A stretch of 64,000 bases of DNA from Euclidia mi. Lineage: Eukaryota; Arthropoda; Insecta; Lepidoptera; Erebidae. Shown here piece after piece: positions 11,756 to 21,246 of the stretch. The position numbers were made by a program, and so were the translations under genes. The notes below the pieces were generated by a model. That model did not search any database and was not told the DNA's origin. It saw only the letters and a program-made list of their open reading frames with translations. The stretch lies in NCBI GenBank assembly GCA_944739405.2, contig OX123186.2, positions 34,209,551-34,273,550 on the forward strand. The letters are read 5' to 3'. Positions within the stretch are counted from its first letter, which is position 1. Each line of letters opens with the position of its first letter.

Positions 11756-12261
11756 GTATGTAAAACAAATAAAGTTAGTGATACAAGCATGAATTTATTC
11801 GATACACAGTAAAACCCTTTTTGCATACCTAGCCATTTACCTACCTACAAACTTCATCTACCTATGGAGCATTTGGTAGGTATAAAAGGCAATAGCAGAA
11901 TGTGATATTCTATCAGACAAAACCATTATAATTTAAATTGACTACGAACCTTTTAGCCAAAATTAAAAGGTGCCGCTAGTAGCCTAGTACTCTATAAAAT
12001 CACAAGCTATTCAAGATTCTTGAAATATTCATCATAAATTAGTTATCCATTTATTATACTCGTATATCATCATAACGTGAATGAACGAATTCTTTACTTG
12101 ACCTAAATTGTGACCCAATAACTAAGTGATAAAAGCTGCCAATTAAGCTTCTCTATACGAAGGCGCATACATGCGATCGTTAAAAATAATGTAAAGAACT
12201 ATTTTTAAAGCTGACTTAAATTTCGAGAAAATGTTCATTCATTTCAAAAATTTCATTGTTC

Positions 12262-12733
12262 AAAATATTCGCAAAGTAGCCGAAGTTAAATATTTGGGAG
12301 TAGTTGTAGATAACAGACTATCCTGGTACACTCACGCCAGAATTAGAAAGCTCAGTTGATTGTTCAAGACTCTAAGACATGTAGCACCAACGATCAAAGA
12401 ACATAACAAAAGCCCTTCTAAAAGCTACTTACACAGATATACCTTCCACTCGTACAATCTGTACTCGTATACTGTATTCCGGTCTGGGGAGGTGCAGCAA
12501 AGACAAAATTTATACAACTTGAACGAGCACAACGGGCACTCCTTAAGATAATGCATTTTAAAAAACTAAGATTTCCAACGGTGAGCCTTTATCAGATTAA
12601 TGATGTACTCTCTGTCAGAAAGTTGTATATCATTCAAACGGTGTTAAAGAAGCATAAGTCCTTGCCTTTTAATGTGGGTTTAAGCTCGAAAAGAAGGAAG
12701 TATGATATAGCGGTTATACCCTCAACTATATAA
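12262..12733 (+). pseudogene. Jockey/CR1-type LINE reverse transcriptase, C-terminal fragment
   Basis: Frame one reads VAEVKYLGVVVDNRLSWYTH..RKLS*LFKTLRHVAPT, the thumb region just after the catalytic core. A shift then leads to 'YCIPVWGGAAKTKFIQLE', 'RAQRALLKIM' and 'LSVRKLYIIQTVLKKHK', the conserved C-terminal 'WGG ... ERAQRALLK ... VR.L' signature. The same signature is present in the larger minus-strand LINE at 43,383-43,742 and in 59,829-60,690. The fragment has one stop and at least one frameshift, lacks endonuclease and the palm, and is absent from the sister segment D2. Confidence 0.75.
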
Positions 12734-12771
12734 CAGAATAAATAAAAAGATGATATGACATACATTATATA

Positions 12772-13469
12772 CAGGGTGGCGCTACCATAGGGGCACTTTT
12801 TGAACAGAGGCATAGCGTACAACATTCTGAAGCGTTGTACCAAAAATCAATTAAATCGGTGCAGTAGTATAGCCACAATATCGATTTTAAGTTCCGCAAT
12901 TTTTGCACATGCTTTGAATTCCACACAGCTGATACAAAACGGTCAACGACCCTACATTGCACGCCCCGACTCGCTCCGACGCGACGCCTCGACGTCATCC
13001 GAAGTTAGGCTCAGCGCAGATAAAACGGAGCGCAGCGGAGAGGATTTTATTAACCTCTTGTATGCCGGAATGCCAGACACAATTAAAAAGCTATTGTGTC
13101 TCGCGTAGATCTGCGTTCCGGCATACAAGGGGTTAACGCACTTGAAAATAAACTATATTTTTTTTACAATAAAGTGCATAAATGCTTGAACCTGACAAAA
13201 AACATTCGCGCGTCCTCGAAGATATGCGGGAATCCTCGCGCGGCGTCGAGCCGGCGCGCGCATCGTAGTGAGTTGCGGCGCGCAATGTAGGGTCGTTGAC
13301 CGTTTTGTATCAGCTGTGTGGAATTCAAAGCATGTGCAAAAATTGCGGAACTTAAAATCGATATTGTGGCTAAACTACTGCACCGATTTAATTGATTTTT
13401 GGTACAAGGCTTCAGAATGTTGTACGCTATGCCTCTGTTCAAAAAGTGCCCTATGGTAGCGCCAACCTG
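12772..13469. mobile_element. MITE with ~190-bp terminal inverted repeats, TA target site
   Basis: 12,772-12,964 and 13,281-13,469 are close reverse complements. The ends read CAGGGTGGC and CAGGTTGGC, each next to TA (12,770-12,771 and 13,470-13,471), as in Tc1/mariner-group elements. The inner part is GC-rich with no transposase, so it is non-autonomous. A second, smaller MITE is nested inside. Frames over the arms are incidental. Confidence 0.75.
13050..13136. mobile_element. Nested 87-bp MITE with TTAA ends
   Basis: 21-bp terminal inverted repeats (TTAACCTCTTGTATGCCGGAA at the left, one mismatch at the right), each beginning with TTAA, the piggyBac-type target site. The interior also has 'cagacacaa'/'ttgtgtct' complementarity. 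Confidence 0.7.
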
Positions 13470-13475
13470 TATATT

Positions 13476-13667
13476 ACACACACGCACGCACGAACGCACG
13501 CACGCACGCACGCACGCACTCACTAACGCACGCACGCACACTCACACACACACACGCACGCACGCACACGCACACGCACACGCAAACACATACACACACA
13601 CGCACGCACGCACGCACACACACGCACACACACACACACACACATACACACGCGCACGCGCGCGCGG
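13476..13667. repeat. (CACG)n/(CA)n/(CG)n microsatellite
   Basis: About 190 bp of alternating purine-pyrimidine units ending in a CG-rich run. It starts right at the MITE end and could adopt Z-DNA. The protein frames through it (His/Thr/Arg repeats) are not genes. Confidence 0.95.
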
Positions 13668-14257
13668 TGTGGAGTTTTCTACTACGAGCATTATTTGCTT
13701 AAAAGAAGATTCTGAACACAACTTTCTGTAAACGAATTATTTGACGCAATGAAAAAAATATTAATTTAATTTTTAAATTTAATTTCTAATTTATTTATGA
13801 AAAAAAATATTGTAAAAACACATTATCTAATAAAAAAACCTGTCTAAAACATTAAATGAAAACAAGATTTATATTAAATTCAATTTTATAAAGTTATATT
13901 AAAATCATTGCCAAGCGTACTGCTTCTTTTTATTAATTTCTGTCTCACATAACACAGATGTAATAATGGATTATTCCGCCTCAAATAATCACAAATCCAT
14001 AATTTGAAAGCATCTTTTGTCACAAATATATACTTGCTCCAGTAAAAGCTCTTTCATTCATGTCTGAATTAAAGACGAAATATTTCTCAAATAAATAGCT
14101 TTGAACAATATTTTGAGCACAAGTATTTATATCATACAATAACATAAAAATATTTTTAAACCAGCTTTGATGTCTATACTGAGGTATGTCAGTGTGTATT
14201 TCCCAAGTCATTGAAGAATCAGCTCAGGCTTTTTATACTGAGGAATTATTGTTGATA
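13668..14257. other. Insertion sequence of unknown type within D1
   Basis: Absent from D2. AT-rich, with no coding signature; it probably contains the 3' remainder of the LINE that supplied 12,262-12,733. Confidence 0.4.
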
Positions 14258-14589
14258 TCGGAATAAGTTCAGTGAATGCAAAATTTCAATATCCTTTATA
14301 ATTGCAATGCTGGTCTAATCAAAAATGGTGGTGTGGCAGGTTGTTACAGTTAGCCTAGATATCGACAAAGACATCCAAATTGTTATAGTTTTAGAAACTC
14401 CTTAAATTGGGTCCCAAACATTCTTTGAATATAATTTAAAATAACATACTGCTCCACACGTAGCAACATAATAATTCAAATTTAAAAATGATGTAGCAAT
14501 ATTCCGCCATTACATTACATCGCACTTCCTTCTAATTGAAAGTGATGCTGTGTAAAACGCCTGATCTATGGAATCGCTAATCAGCTTGA

Positions 14590-14859
14590 GTGAAAAGTAT
14601 ACTTTTCAATTCGACGGACAACGCTAAAAGTTGCTCAAGCAGTTTATTAAAATTAGCTTTTACGTTCGTGTTTTTTTACTTAGCCGTTAATTGGATTATC
14701 GGAGGATCAACGCGAGTTTTCAAAGTTCTTAGCAATAAGATTAAGATGAGTACTTATGGGAACTGGCCGTCAGCAACTTCAGATCTCGTGAACACGATTC
14801 GTGATTTACCAGAAGTTATCTTGACGGATAAAAATTTTAATCGTTTCGATATGAATTGA
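14590..14859 (+). other. Open frame in D1 shared with D2; possible gene 5' exon
   Basis: An open frame of about 89 codons starts with GTG, not ATG. The first ATG is at 14,746, giving a 37-residue peptide starting MSTYGNWPSATSD. The upstream part contains a hydrophobic stretch (LLKLAFTFVFFYLAVNWII). The sister frame at 30,903-31,097 keeps ~53 codons, then a small indel after the ATG destroys it. 'AAAGGTCAGT' just after the D1 stop resembles a splice donor, but D2 has GTCAGA. I do not recognise a family. It may be the 5' part of a duplicated host gene, or non-coding. Confidence 0.3.
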
Positions 14860-14890
14860 AAGGTCAGTGTAGAGAGCAGAAGTACTTATT

Positions 14891-15964
14891 GAATGTGTAT
14901 CGACACAACTTACGTACAATATCGTAACTGCATTTTATCAACTTCACAGTATCGCTCTTGAAAGGTACGGAAGCAGATAGGTGATGTTTGTGAAGTCAAA
15001 TAAGCAAATTCAAGAACCAGAATTGGCATACTGACATATTTTTAGGCTTAGTTTATGACCTAGTAAGATTAATTGTTATTTTTGCTAGAATTCCTTAAAA
15101 GTCACATACGATTTTCTACTTTGAAAATATCAGCCGTATTTAATTGTATGTAGTACTTACTATCTTTTATGTTGACAATTTATCTAGAATTAAGATATGT
15201 ATGTTGTATATAAGATAACTTTCATCGCAACTAATAATATAAAAATTTGTCGTAAATTACAATTATCATAATATTAAAGGGAATAGGTACATGAAATAAA
15301 ATATCTTCTATTGCATTAAATAAATGTATTTCATAATCAAATCAAACCAAATAAATATTCCTTTCAGAAAAAGAACTCAAAATACTGATCAATGGCATTG
15401 CCATTAATTCTTACAGTAGTTTTAGGAACGTGATATGAGATCTTTATTATTATAAGATTTATTTTCTTGTTTCATTCTTTTTAAGAGCAATTACTACTAG
15501 GAATATAATGTTATTGAAAGTTTGTCTGAATTTTATTGTATTTTTTGTTTGAAATACTATGGTTACCAGTTTCTGGTAGACGTTAAAAAAATCATGGTGA
15601 GAACTGAGTATGATTTGAGACTTGCACATGTTCATCAAATCATAATTTTTTTTCGCCTTAGGTATCGGCTGCCTACTTGCACAGAGCGCAACATTATCAG
15701 GTATACGTTGTCTCCTAGGTAGTCCTCCTGTCAGGTAGACGCTTATGATGCCAACAGACATCCATGCAGAGGGTATCAGCTTCGACTTCACGGCACGCAC
15801 CAATGAGTTTCTAGAGTTATGTGCGTATTGAATTGAAAATTAACATTTGCCCCGTGCCTCGGCGAGCACATTAGCCGTCAGCTGCGGCTGTTATAAATAT
15901 CTTTGACAGTCGTTTTAGGGACTCAGTACCTATGAATAAACTGACACTAGTCTAAACCGTAGAA
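14891..15964. other. No confident feature
   Basis: AT-rich. A GC-richer piece at 15,650-15,800 reads on the minus strand as SKLIPSAWMSVGIISVYLT, with no family I can name; it is most likely another repeat. Confidence 0.4.
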
Positions 15965-16105
15965 TAAAGCTATCCATTTGGGTTGCGGGGAGGTCAGACA
16001 GGCAGTCGCTCTGAGTAAAAGCTAATATTCAGTCAAATCCCGTTAGACTACAAAGCAGAAACCGGGTTCTAACTGGGATAACGCTAAGAGGATAATATAA
16101 GGATC
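15965..16105 (+). mobile_element. LINE 3'-tail fragment
   Basis: 'gggttgcggggaggtcagac', 'gcagtcgctctgagtaaaag' and 'ccgttagactacaaagcaga' match the order of words in the minus-strand copy at 6740-6905. Confidence 0.5.
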
Positions 16106-16589
16106 TTCAGGTTTATTTGGCGAGTTTAATGAGATTCTACTAGTTGAAAACATTATATATGATCACATACATATCTTACACACATTACATCATGCTTTTC
16201 AAGGTTCCCTAAATGCCCAAACCTATTGAAACTAAGTTTCAAGAAACCATTTAGTAAGTATGCTGCAATGCCTTACAGCACCATCGTTACTCATAAAATC
16301 ATCGCCTAAGTTTCTTAGCATTTTGCGTTTGTTGTCTTTCCATTCGGCAGCATGTCGATGTCCGATATTTCTCTTGTCTTTCCTGGGTTAAGTGTTCCTT
16401 TTCCTGAAAGTCTGTGGTGTCGCTTCTGAGAAAGAAGTAAAAGTCATCTTAATCATTGTATTATATACCTATTTATATTTATATATACTTATATATGTAT
16501 ATATTTATTATTTAAATATGCATATATATTTATGTATATATTATATTATGTTATATAGTATATATTTAATAATATAACCATGCATTTAT

Positions 16590-16768
16590 TGTTATTATTG
16601 TAAAATACACCTTATCTTTTTAACGTGACCAAAACTATTTGTACACCTACCATACCTATCTCTGCATCACCCTATGGTTGACTGGTAGAGAATGCTTATA
16701 GCATTAAGTCCGCCATTGTACCTATGAGTTGTACATAAAGTTTAAATAAATAAATAAATAAATAAAAG
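16590..16768 (+). mobile_element. LINE 3' UTR end with (AAAT)n tail
   Basis: 'catcaccctatggttgactg', 'agagaatgcttatagcatta' and 'agtccgcca', then an (AAAT)n tail at 16,741-16,768. The same order occurs at 47,617-47,965, where the RT C-terminus precedes it. The AT-rich 16,440-16,580 stretch is probably the upstream 3' UTR. Confidence 0.65.
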
Positions 16769-17089
16769 GTGTGTTCGCTAGTTGAGTATTAACTAAGTTA
16801 CTGAAAGTTGAGAGGGTTGTAGTGACAGTGGTTTTCATAACCAAAATCTAGACAATTTATTGTGTCATGAATGAATGGCGTGTTATATTCTCAGCAGTTA
16901 ACAGAGAATCTTGAATAAATGTTAAAAATATTTCGTTATCAAAGACCAAAAATATAACTAAAATTAATAGTTTAAAAAAACTAGACAAAACACGCTTCAA
17001 TAAATGCACGTAAAAACAAATAATTAATTATGGATCGTTCAAGTTGTCTGTTGACTGAAGTGAATACTATGTGCTTTTAATTATAATAT

Positions 17090-17272
17090 TTGATTGTAAA
17101 AGCGTGGGGCGCTGGAACAGGAAAGACTTTCTTGTTTAACTTGTTGAAAAATCAAGTGAACAGATGTTACGGGCACGTTACACAGATTGGCGCTCTTACT
17201 GGAGTTGCAGCACGACTAGTAGGTGGCTCTACATTAGACAGTTGGTTTAATGTAGAGTTTAAGGAGCTTTAA
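17090..17272 (+). pseudogene. PIF1-type helicase fragment (Helitron-like)
   Basis: 60 codons hold 'GAGTGKTFLFNLLKNQVNRC', a Walker A P-loop (GxGTGKT), followed by 'GALTGVAARLVGGSTLDSWF', the PIF1 motif Ia region (T.(G/A)(V/I)AA...GGST.HS.F). This pairing is specific to PIF1 helicases, and within insect repeats to the helicase half of Helitron Rep/Hel proteins, where it unwinds DNA during rolling-circle transposition. No Walker B, Rep or other helicase motifs follow; the frame ends at 17,272. Three Helitron-like 3' ends in the window support that origin. A scrap of a cellular or viral PIF1 gene is the alternative. Confidence 0.65.
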
Positions 17273-17659
17273 ACTATTGCGATCGAGCTGCGTGCAACAC
17301 ACACGCACACATTCGCACGGTGGCAATGGTGCCAAAAATATGTAACTCAAATTTTTTAAAATATTTTTCCTCTTGTGTGTGAATTATTAGAAGCGTAGAA
17401 TATATGTTGTCGATTTTTTTTTTATTTGGAATAATAATTATTTATTTACTTAAACGCAATAAAATGTTCCTTAAAACCTCATTTTTGGAGTTCATCAAAA
17501 ATTTCATCTACAATTATAATAGCCTTCATCAATACACAGGATGCATAAAGCATTTTTAAATCGGACAGGTAATAAGTATTAGAGATTAGCACGTTCAACC
17601 AAACAAACATATTGTACAGCTTTATTTTATTAAGTATATAGATTTGAAGACTGGATTGC

Positions 17660-17790
17660 GTGCCTGGTGATAAGTGACTCTGACTGCTAAAACCTTAGTT
17701 CGATTCCTAGTCAAGGCAAATCTCTACGCTATAAGCGCAAATAATGGACTGTGAATCAGCATAACGATTTGTTTGCACCTAAGTCTAAAT
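17660..17790 (+). mobile_element. tRNA-derived SINE head
   Basis: 'gcctggtgataagtgactct' (A box-like) and 'cttagttcgattcctagtca' with B box AGTTCGATTCC. The flanks do not form a tRNA acceptor stem, so this is not a tRNA gene. Confidence 0.45.
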
Positions 17791-17990
17791 ATATGACCGC
17801 CTTAAAAATAGTGTAATGTTTTCAAGGTTCATCATCATTTCAGTTAGGTATTTTACAATTTGAACTTCTTAACAGGTTTTGAGGTCAGTATGGTATATTC
17901 TTGGCATCCTTACATCATGTTACATGACATACTTTACCTGATGGCCCTCATCCCAAAATTCTTTATCGATACCTGATAAATTATAATTGA

Positions 17991-18150
17991 CTAGCTGTTT
18001 ACCGCGGTTTCACCCACGTCCTGAGGGAACTACTTCGCGTACCCAGTTAATGTATGGCCTAAGTTACTCCTTGGTACATCAGCTATCCGCCAGTGAAAGT
18101 CCCGTCAAAATCAGTCCAGCCGTTCCAGCGAAACAAAACATATTTCGGTA
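17991..18150 (-). mobile_element. Helitron-like 3' end
   Basis: Reverse-oriented terminus: plus strand 'A CTAG ctgtttaccgcggtttca', i.e. CTAG followed by T on the minus strand, next to a GC-rich stem. The body shares words with 20,668-20,892 (cgtcctgagggaactacttc). Confidence 0.5.
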
Positions 18151-18554
18151 TATGTACCGCGTACATGCATCCATATGCATTTAGTAAAAAGCGGTTATTT
18201 TAATATTACAAACAGGCAATCCAATTTTATTAATATATTTATAATATAAGATGTTTTATATTTTGGAATAAAACAATGTGTTGCTTTATGGAAGAAACGA
18301 CATTGACAGTTTATTCACTAATCTTTCACAATTTATTAAATCAAATTAAATTACATAGAAGAATGGCAATATCAGTGTCACTTGTTTGTGAAAGCGAACA
18401 TAAACGAATTTATATACATTTTATAGACTGATAGCTGTAGTTTATTTTATTAGTTAATGATTTTTTTATTCAATGGGATAAAGCAAATATCTTATAAAGA
18501 AATATTTTGATACATCTGAAATGCACATAGCAATAACTAAACGTCAAAAATTGG

Positions 18555-19078
18555 GCAAGTGCGAGTCGGACTCGCGCACAAAGGGTTCCGTACCATCATC
18601 TATAAAAGAAAATCACGTTCGTTGTATGTATATTTAAATACTTTATAAGTTTCTACCTGTTTATTAAGATCGAGTAACAAATTGCTAAAAAATTACGTTT
18701 GTTGTATGGGAGCCCCCCTTTATCATTTATTTTTTTTAAATTTAATTATTTATTTTGAAAGGTAATTTACAACTACATATTCTGTAAAAATTTAAAGCGT
18801 CTACCTGTAACAGTTAATAATTTTGAGCAAAAAATACGAAAAAAAACATGTTTTTTGTATGGGACCCCCCCTTAATTTTTTATTTTTTTTATTTTTAGTA
18901 TTTGTTGTTATAGCGGCAACCGAAATACATAATTTGTGAAAATTTCAGCTTTCTAGCTATCATGATTTATGAGATACAGCCTGGTGACAGACAGATGGAC
19001 AGACGGACAGACAGACAGACAGCGGAGGCTTAGTAATAGGGTTCCGTTTTTTTACCTTTTAGGTACGGAACCCTAAAA
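18555..19078. mobile_element. High-copy lepidopteran interspersed repeat with short inverted ends
   Basis: Starts 'caagtgcgagtcggactcgc' and ends 'ggtacggaaccctaaaa'. 13-bp inverted repeats AGGGTTCCGTACC/GGTACGGAACCCT lie at 18,582-18,594 and 19,062-19,074. It contains (GACA)n/(GACG)n near 18,985-19,022. I recognise this as a very common moth/butterfly repeat but not its class. Confidence 0.65.
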
Positions 19079-19900
19079 CGAGATTTTATAAGAATCATTA
19101 AATCCTCTTTTATGAAATCGTTAGAAACCTTGGAAAACTTACAAAAAAAACGACGAAACGCGCCTAAGGTTATATTTCTTTGGAAACGCGTGAATTTCTT
19201 GTCATCTGTCATTGATACAGTTGTCAGCGATCTTTAGATGAATATATGCGTCTGTCTGTATTACCTATATTTATTTTACGCATTTTCGCATTGTTTTGTT
19301 AACTTTTCTTAGTTTAGCTTTCGTTTCTGCTTTCAGTTAAGGTTTTGCATCCTGAGTGTTGAATACCTACTTATGGTGTTACACAATTACGTTGGTGTGA
19401 TACTGGACATATGTTTGAGACAAATATCTAATACGTACTGTTATTTTGAACAGATTTTTTATTTGTGTAGTATGGGATTTGATGATTATACATTATGTGC
19501 ATTGTATGATATCTGGGATATATTCGTCGTCAAGCTATTATTCCGTCACCAGTTCAGTTTTTCGAAGAAGTCGGAGTAGAGGCATGATATAATGGTTAAA
19601 ATGTAGATAAATGCTTTTTTACCAAACATATTTTATTTTCACTTAATTACTATTTTATAATACATACATAGGGCTGATAAAACGCCAAATCAGTAAAGGA
19701 CCCCTAAATGCTCAATAGCGCGAGAGTTTGCAAAGTATAATAATTAGTGTAAGTTTGCTGGATAGAGTATAGAGCAATATAATTACTGGTAGTGCCATCT
19801 ACCTTCCTATCTATAACTAATCGCATCAACGTCAGTCGTTCCACGCTTGTCTAGTGCGAGCGATACCATATTTTCGTCCCTGTTTCCCATTCCCTAAGGA
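19079..19900. other. No recognisable feature
   Basis: Precedes the heat-shock-type promoter. No repeats or coding signatures seen. Confidence 0.45.
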
Positions 19901-19909
19901 AGGGCATGC

Positions 19910-20068
19910 CTTTCGCGGATTGGTCGCGGCGATCGTCAACGCGAGAGACAGTCCAGAACTTTCGAGAACATTCGATTCGCTATATACGTGTCGGCCATAC
20001 CGTACCGCTCCGCGCCGCTCCCGCTATAGTTATTACCGCTTATATAAACCGCTCGCAAGTGGAAGTGA
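19910..20068 (+). promoter_or_regulatory. Heat-shock-type promoter: four-unit HSE and TATA box
   Basis: 19,955-19,974 reads AGAAC TTTCG AGAAC ATTCG, four contiguous alternating nGAAn/nTTCn units, an ideal binding site for trimeric heat shock factor. An inverted CCAAT box (gattgg, 19,918-19,923) is upstream. A TATA box, TATATAAA at 20,041-20,048, is about 66 bp downstream. The block is GC-rich compared with its surroundings. The layout matches insect hsp promoters. No coding exon of a chaperone is visible downstream, where retroelements begin at 20.67 kb. Confidence 0.6.
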
Positions 20069-20152
20069 TTTGTGTAGTGAAGTGAATCAAGCAGCTTCAT
20101 ACCGAAACACCAGGAGACTGCCCTTCTGAGACGAAGAAGATCGCCGTACAAG
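20069..20152 (+). other. Predicted first (non-coding) exon with splice donor
   Basis: Starts ~25 bp after the TATA box (expected transcription start near 20,070) and has no ATG frame. It ends in CAAG|GTAAGTG at 20,149-20,159, a consensus 5' splice site. A 5' UTR exon followed by an intron is known for hsp90/hsc70-class genes in insects. The intron here would run into the Helitron and Ty3 insertions. The coding exons may lie beyond repeats or be lost. Confidence 0.45.
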
Positions 20153-20667
20153 GTAAGTGCCCCCCGTCCTTGGAATATCCTATACCCACTCACAATCATC
20201 TCTCCCATTCCAATCTTACATCCTCTTCCCTTATCCTTTCTATGCGAGCAGAACTCGCCCTAATACAGTCCATTTTCCTTGTCCAAATCGCCTAGAACCT
20301 ACGGTTTCGGTGTATCGCCGAACCAATTACAAAGAAATGTGATATACCTACATAATTATAAAGAAAATCGTATAAGTAAGTTTTGGAAAAGGTACTCTCA
20401 GATAATTTAACATTTTAATCACAGTTCTGTTATGCTCATGATATCTACGTATTAGCAAAGAGCTCAGTCACAGAGTACCTAAGCTCAGTGGAGCTCAGAT
20501 ATTTACATAGATAGCTCCTTGAAACATCACTTGACGTTAGTCATTAGCGTTCTGCGCAATGTACGTTTATTCCAAGTTTATTCATTGTACTGCACATACG
20601 TGAACTTATCACTGTGACAGCTGTGACATTTGTGACCACAGATGATAGACTATGACCATATTAGTGA
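20153..20667. other. Presumed intron start; no other feature
   Basis: Pyrimidine-rich just after the donor, then unremarkable sequence. The short frame at 20,157-20,342 is incidental. Confidence 0.35.
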
Positions 20668-20892
20668 CTAGCCTTATCCCGCGGTTTTACACGCGTCCTG
20701 AGGGAACTACTTCGCGTACCCGAAAAACCCAAATATCTTACGGATCTCTATTTTTTCTTTATTAAAATATAGCCTATGTTGCTCGCAGATAATGTAGCTT
20801 TCTAATGGTGAAAGAAGTTTTAAAATCGGTCTAGTAGTTTTTGAGTTTATCCATTACAAACAATAATAAAAAAAATCCTCTTTATAATATTA
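20668..20892 (-). mobile_element. Helitron-like element, near full length
   Basis: Minus-strand 3' end at CTAG (20,668-20,671) followed by T. The body includes 'cgtcctgagggaactacttc', 'atagcctatgttgctcgcag' and 'atcggtctagtagttttt'. It ends near 'ataatattag', the usual opposite end of this family. Confidence 0.55.
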
Positions 20893-21246
20893 GTGTAGAG
20901 TAACTTCAGAATTGCCCACAATAAATGCACGAGGTGTAACTTACAACCCTTTAACTTCGTTTTTCATTAAAACCCCATAACATAAAAATATTCTGTAATT
21001 ACATTTTACTTAATAGACCTTAGATCTATCTTTTTAAATTATTTGTACCAATGCTCGCGAAGTCTTAATGCGACACTGATAATGTACGGTGGTTTGCCAT
21101 TGTTCATTATTTTATATCTTTGACAATCTCTTTTTTGCTTCCTTGACATCCGTCATGAGTTTTCTATTTTAATTCTATATTTGATCTCTTCAATCAGTCT
21201 TGGTAACTGAGGGTGTATATTAAAAGAAATACTAATTTCTTTACAT
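20893..21246 (-). mobile_element. Ty3/gypsy 3' LTR (element 1)
   Basis: On the minus strand it begins TGTAAAGAAATTAG and can be read to ...TACTCTACA (TG...CA ends), about 354 bp. A purine-rich tract with a G7 run (plus strand ctccccccc, 21,246-21,254) sits immediately inside, as a polypurine tract should. The outer limit is uncertain because the Helitron end abuts it. Confidence 0.5.

Larger units (their letters stand above)
10822..14890 (+). repeat. Segment D, copy 1, carrying insertions (sister copy at 29,656-31,205)
   Basis: 10,822-12,230 and 14,258-14,890 are collinear with 29,656-31,205, at roughly 90% identity by eye. Compared with copy 2, copy 1 has extra DNA at 11,195-11,320, 11,349-11,755 and about 12,230-14,258. 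Copy 2 therefore serves as an empty-site reference for those insertions. D could be part of a duplicated gene 5' region or a transposon. Confidence 0.75.

Noticed and set aside
13399..13731. 110-codon His/Thr/Arg-repeat frame
   Set aside because: It is the translation of a CA/CACG microsatellite.
15640..15803. Minus-strand frame with SKLIPSAWMSVGIISVYLT
   Set aside because: Looks like a repeat-derived frame; no family, start or neighbour supports a gene.
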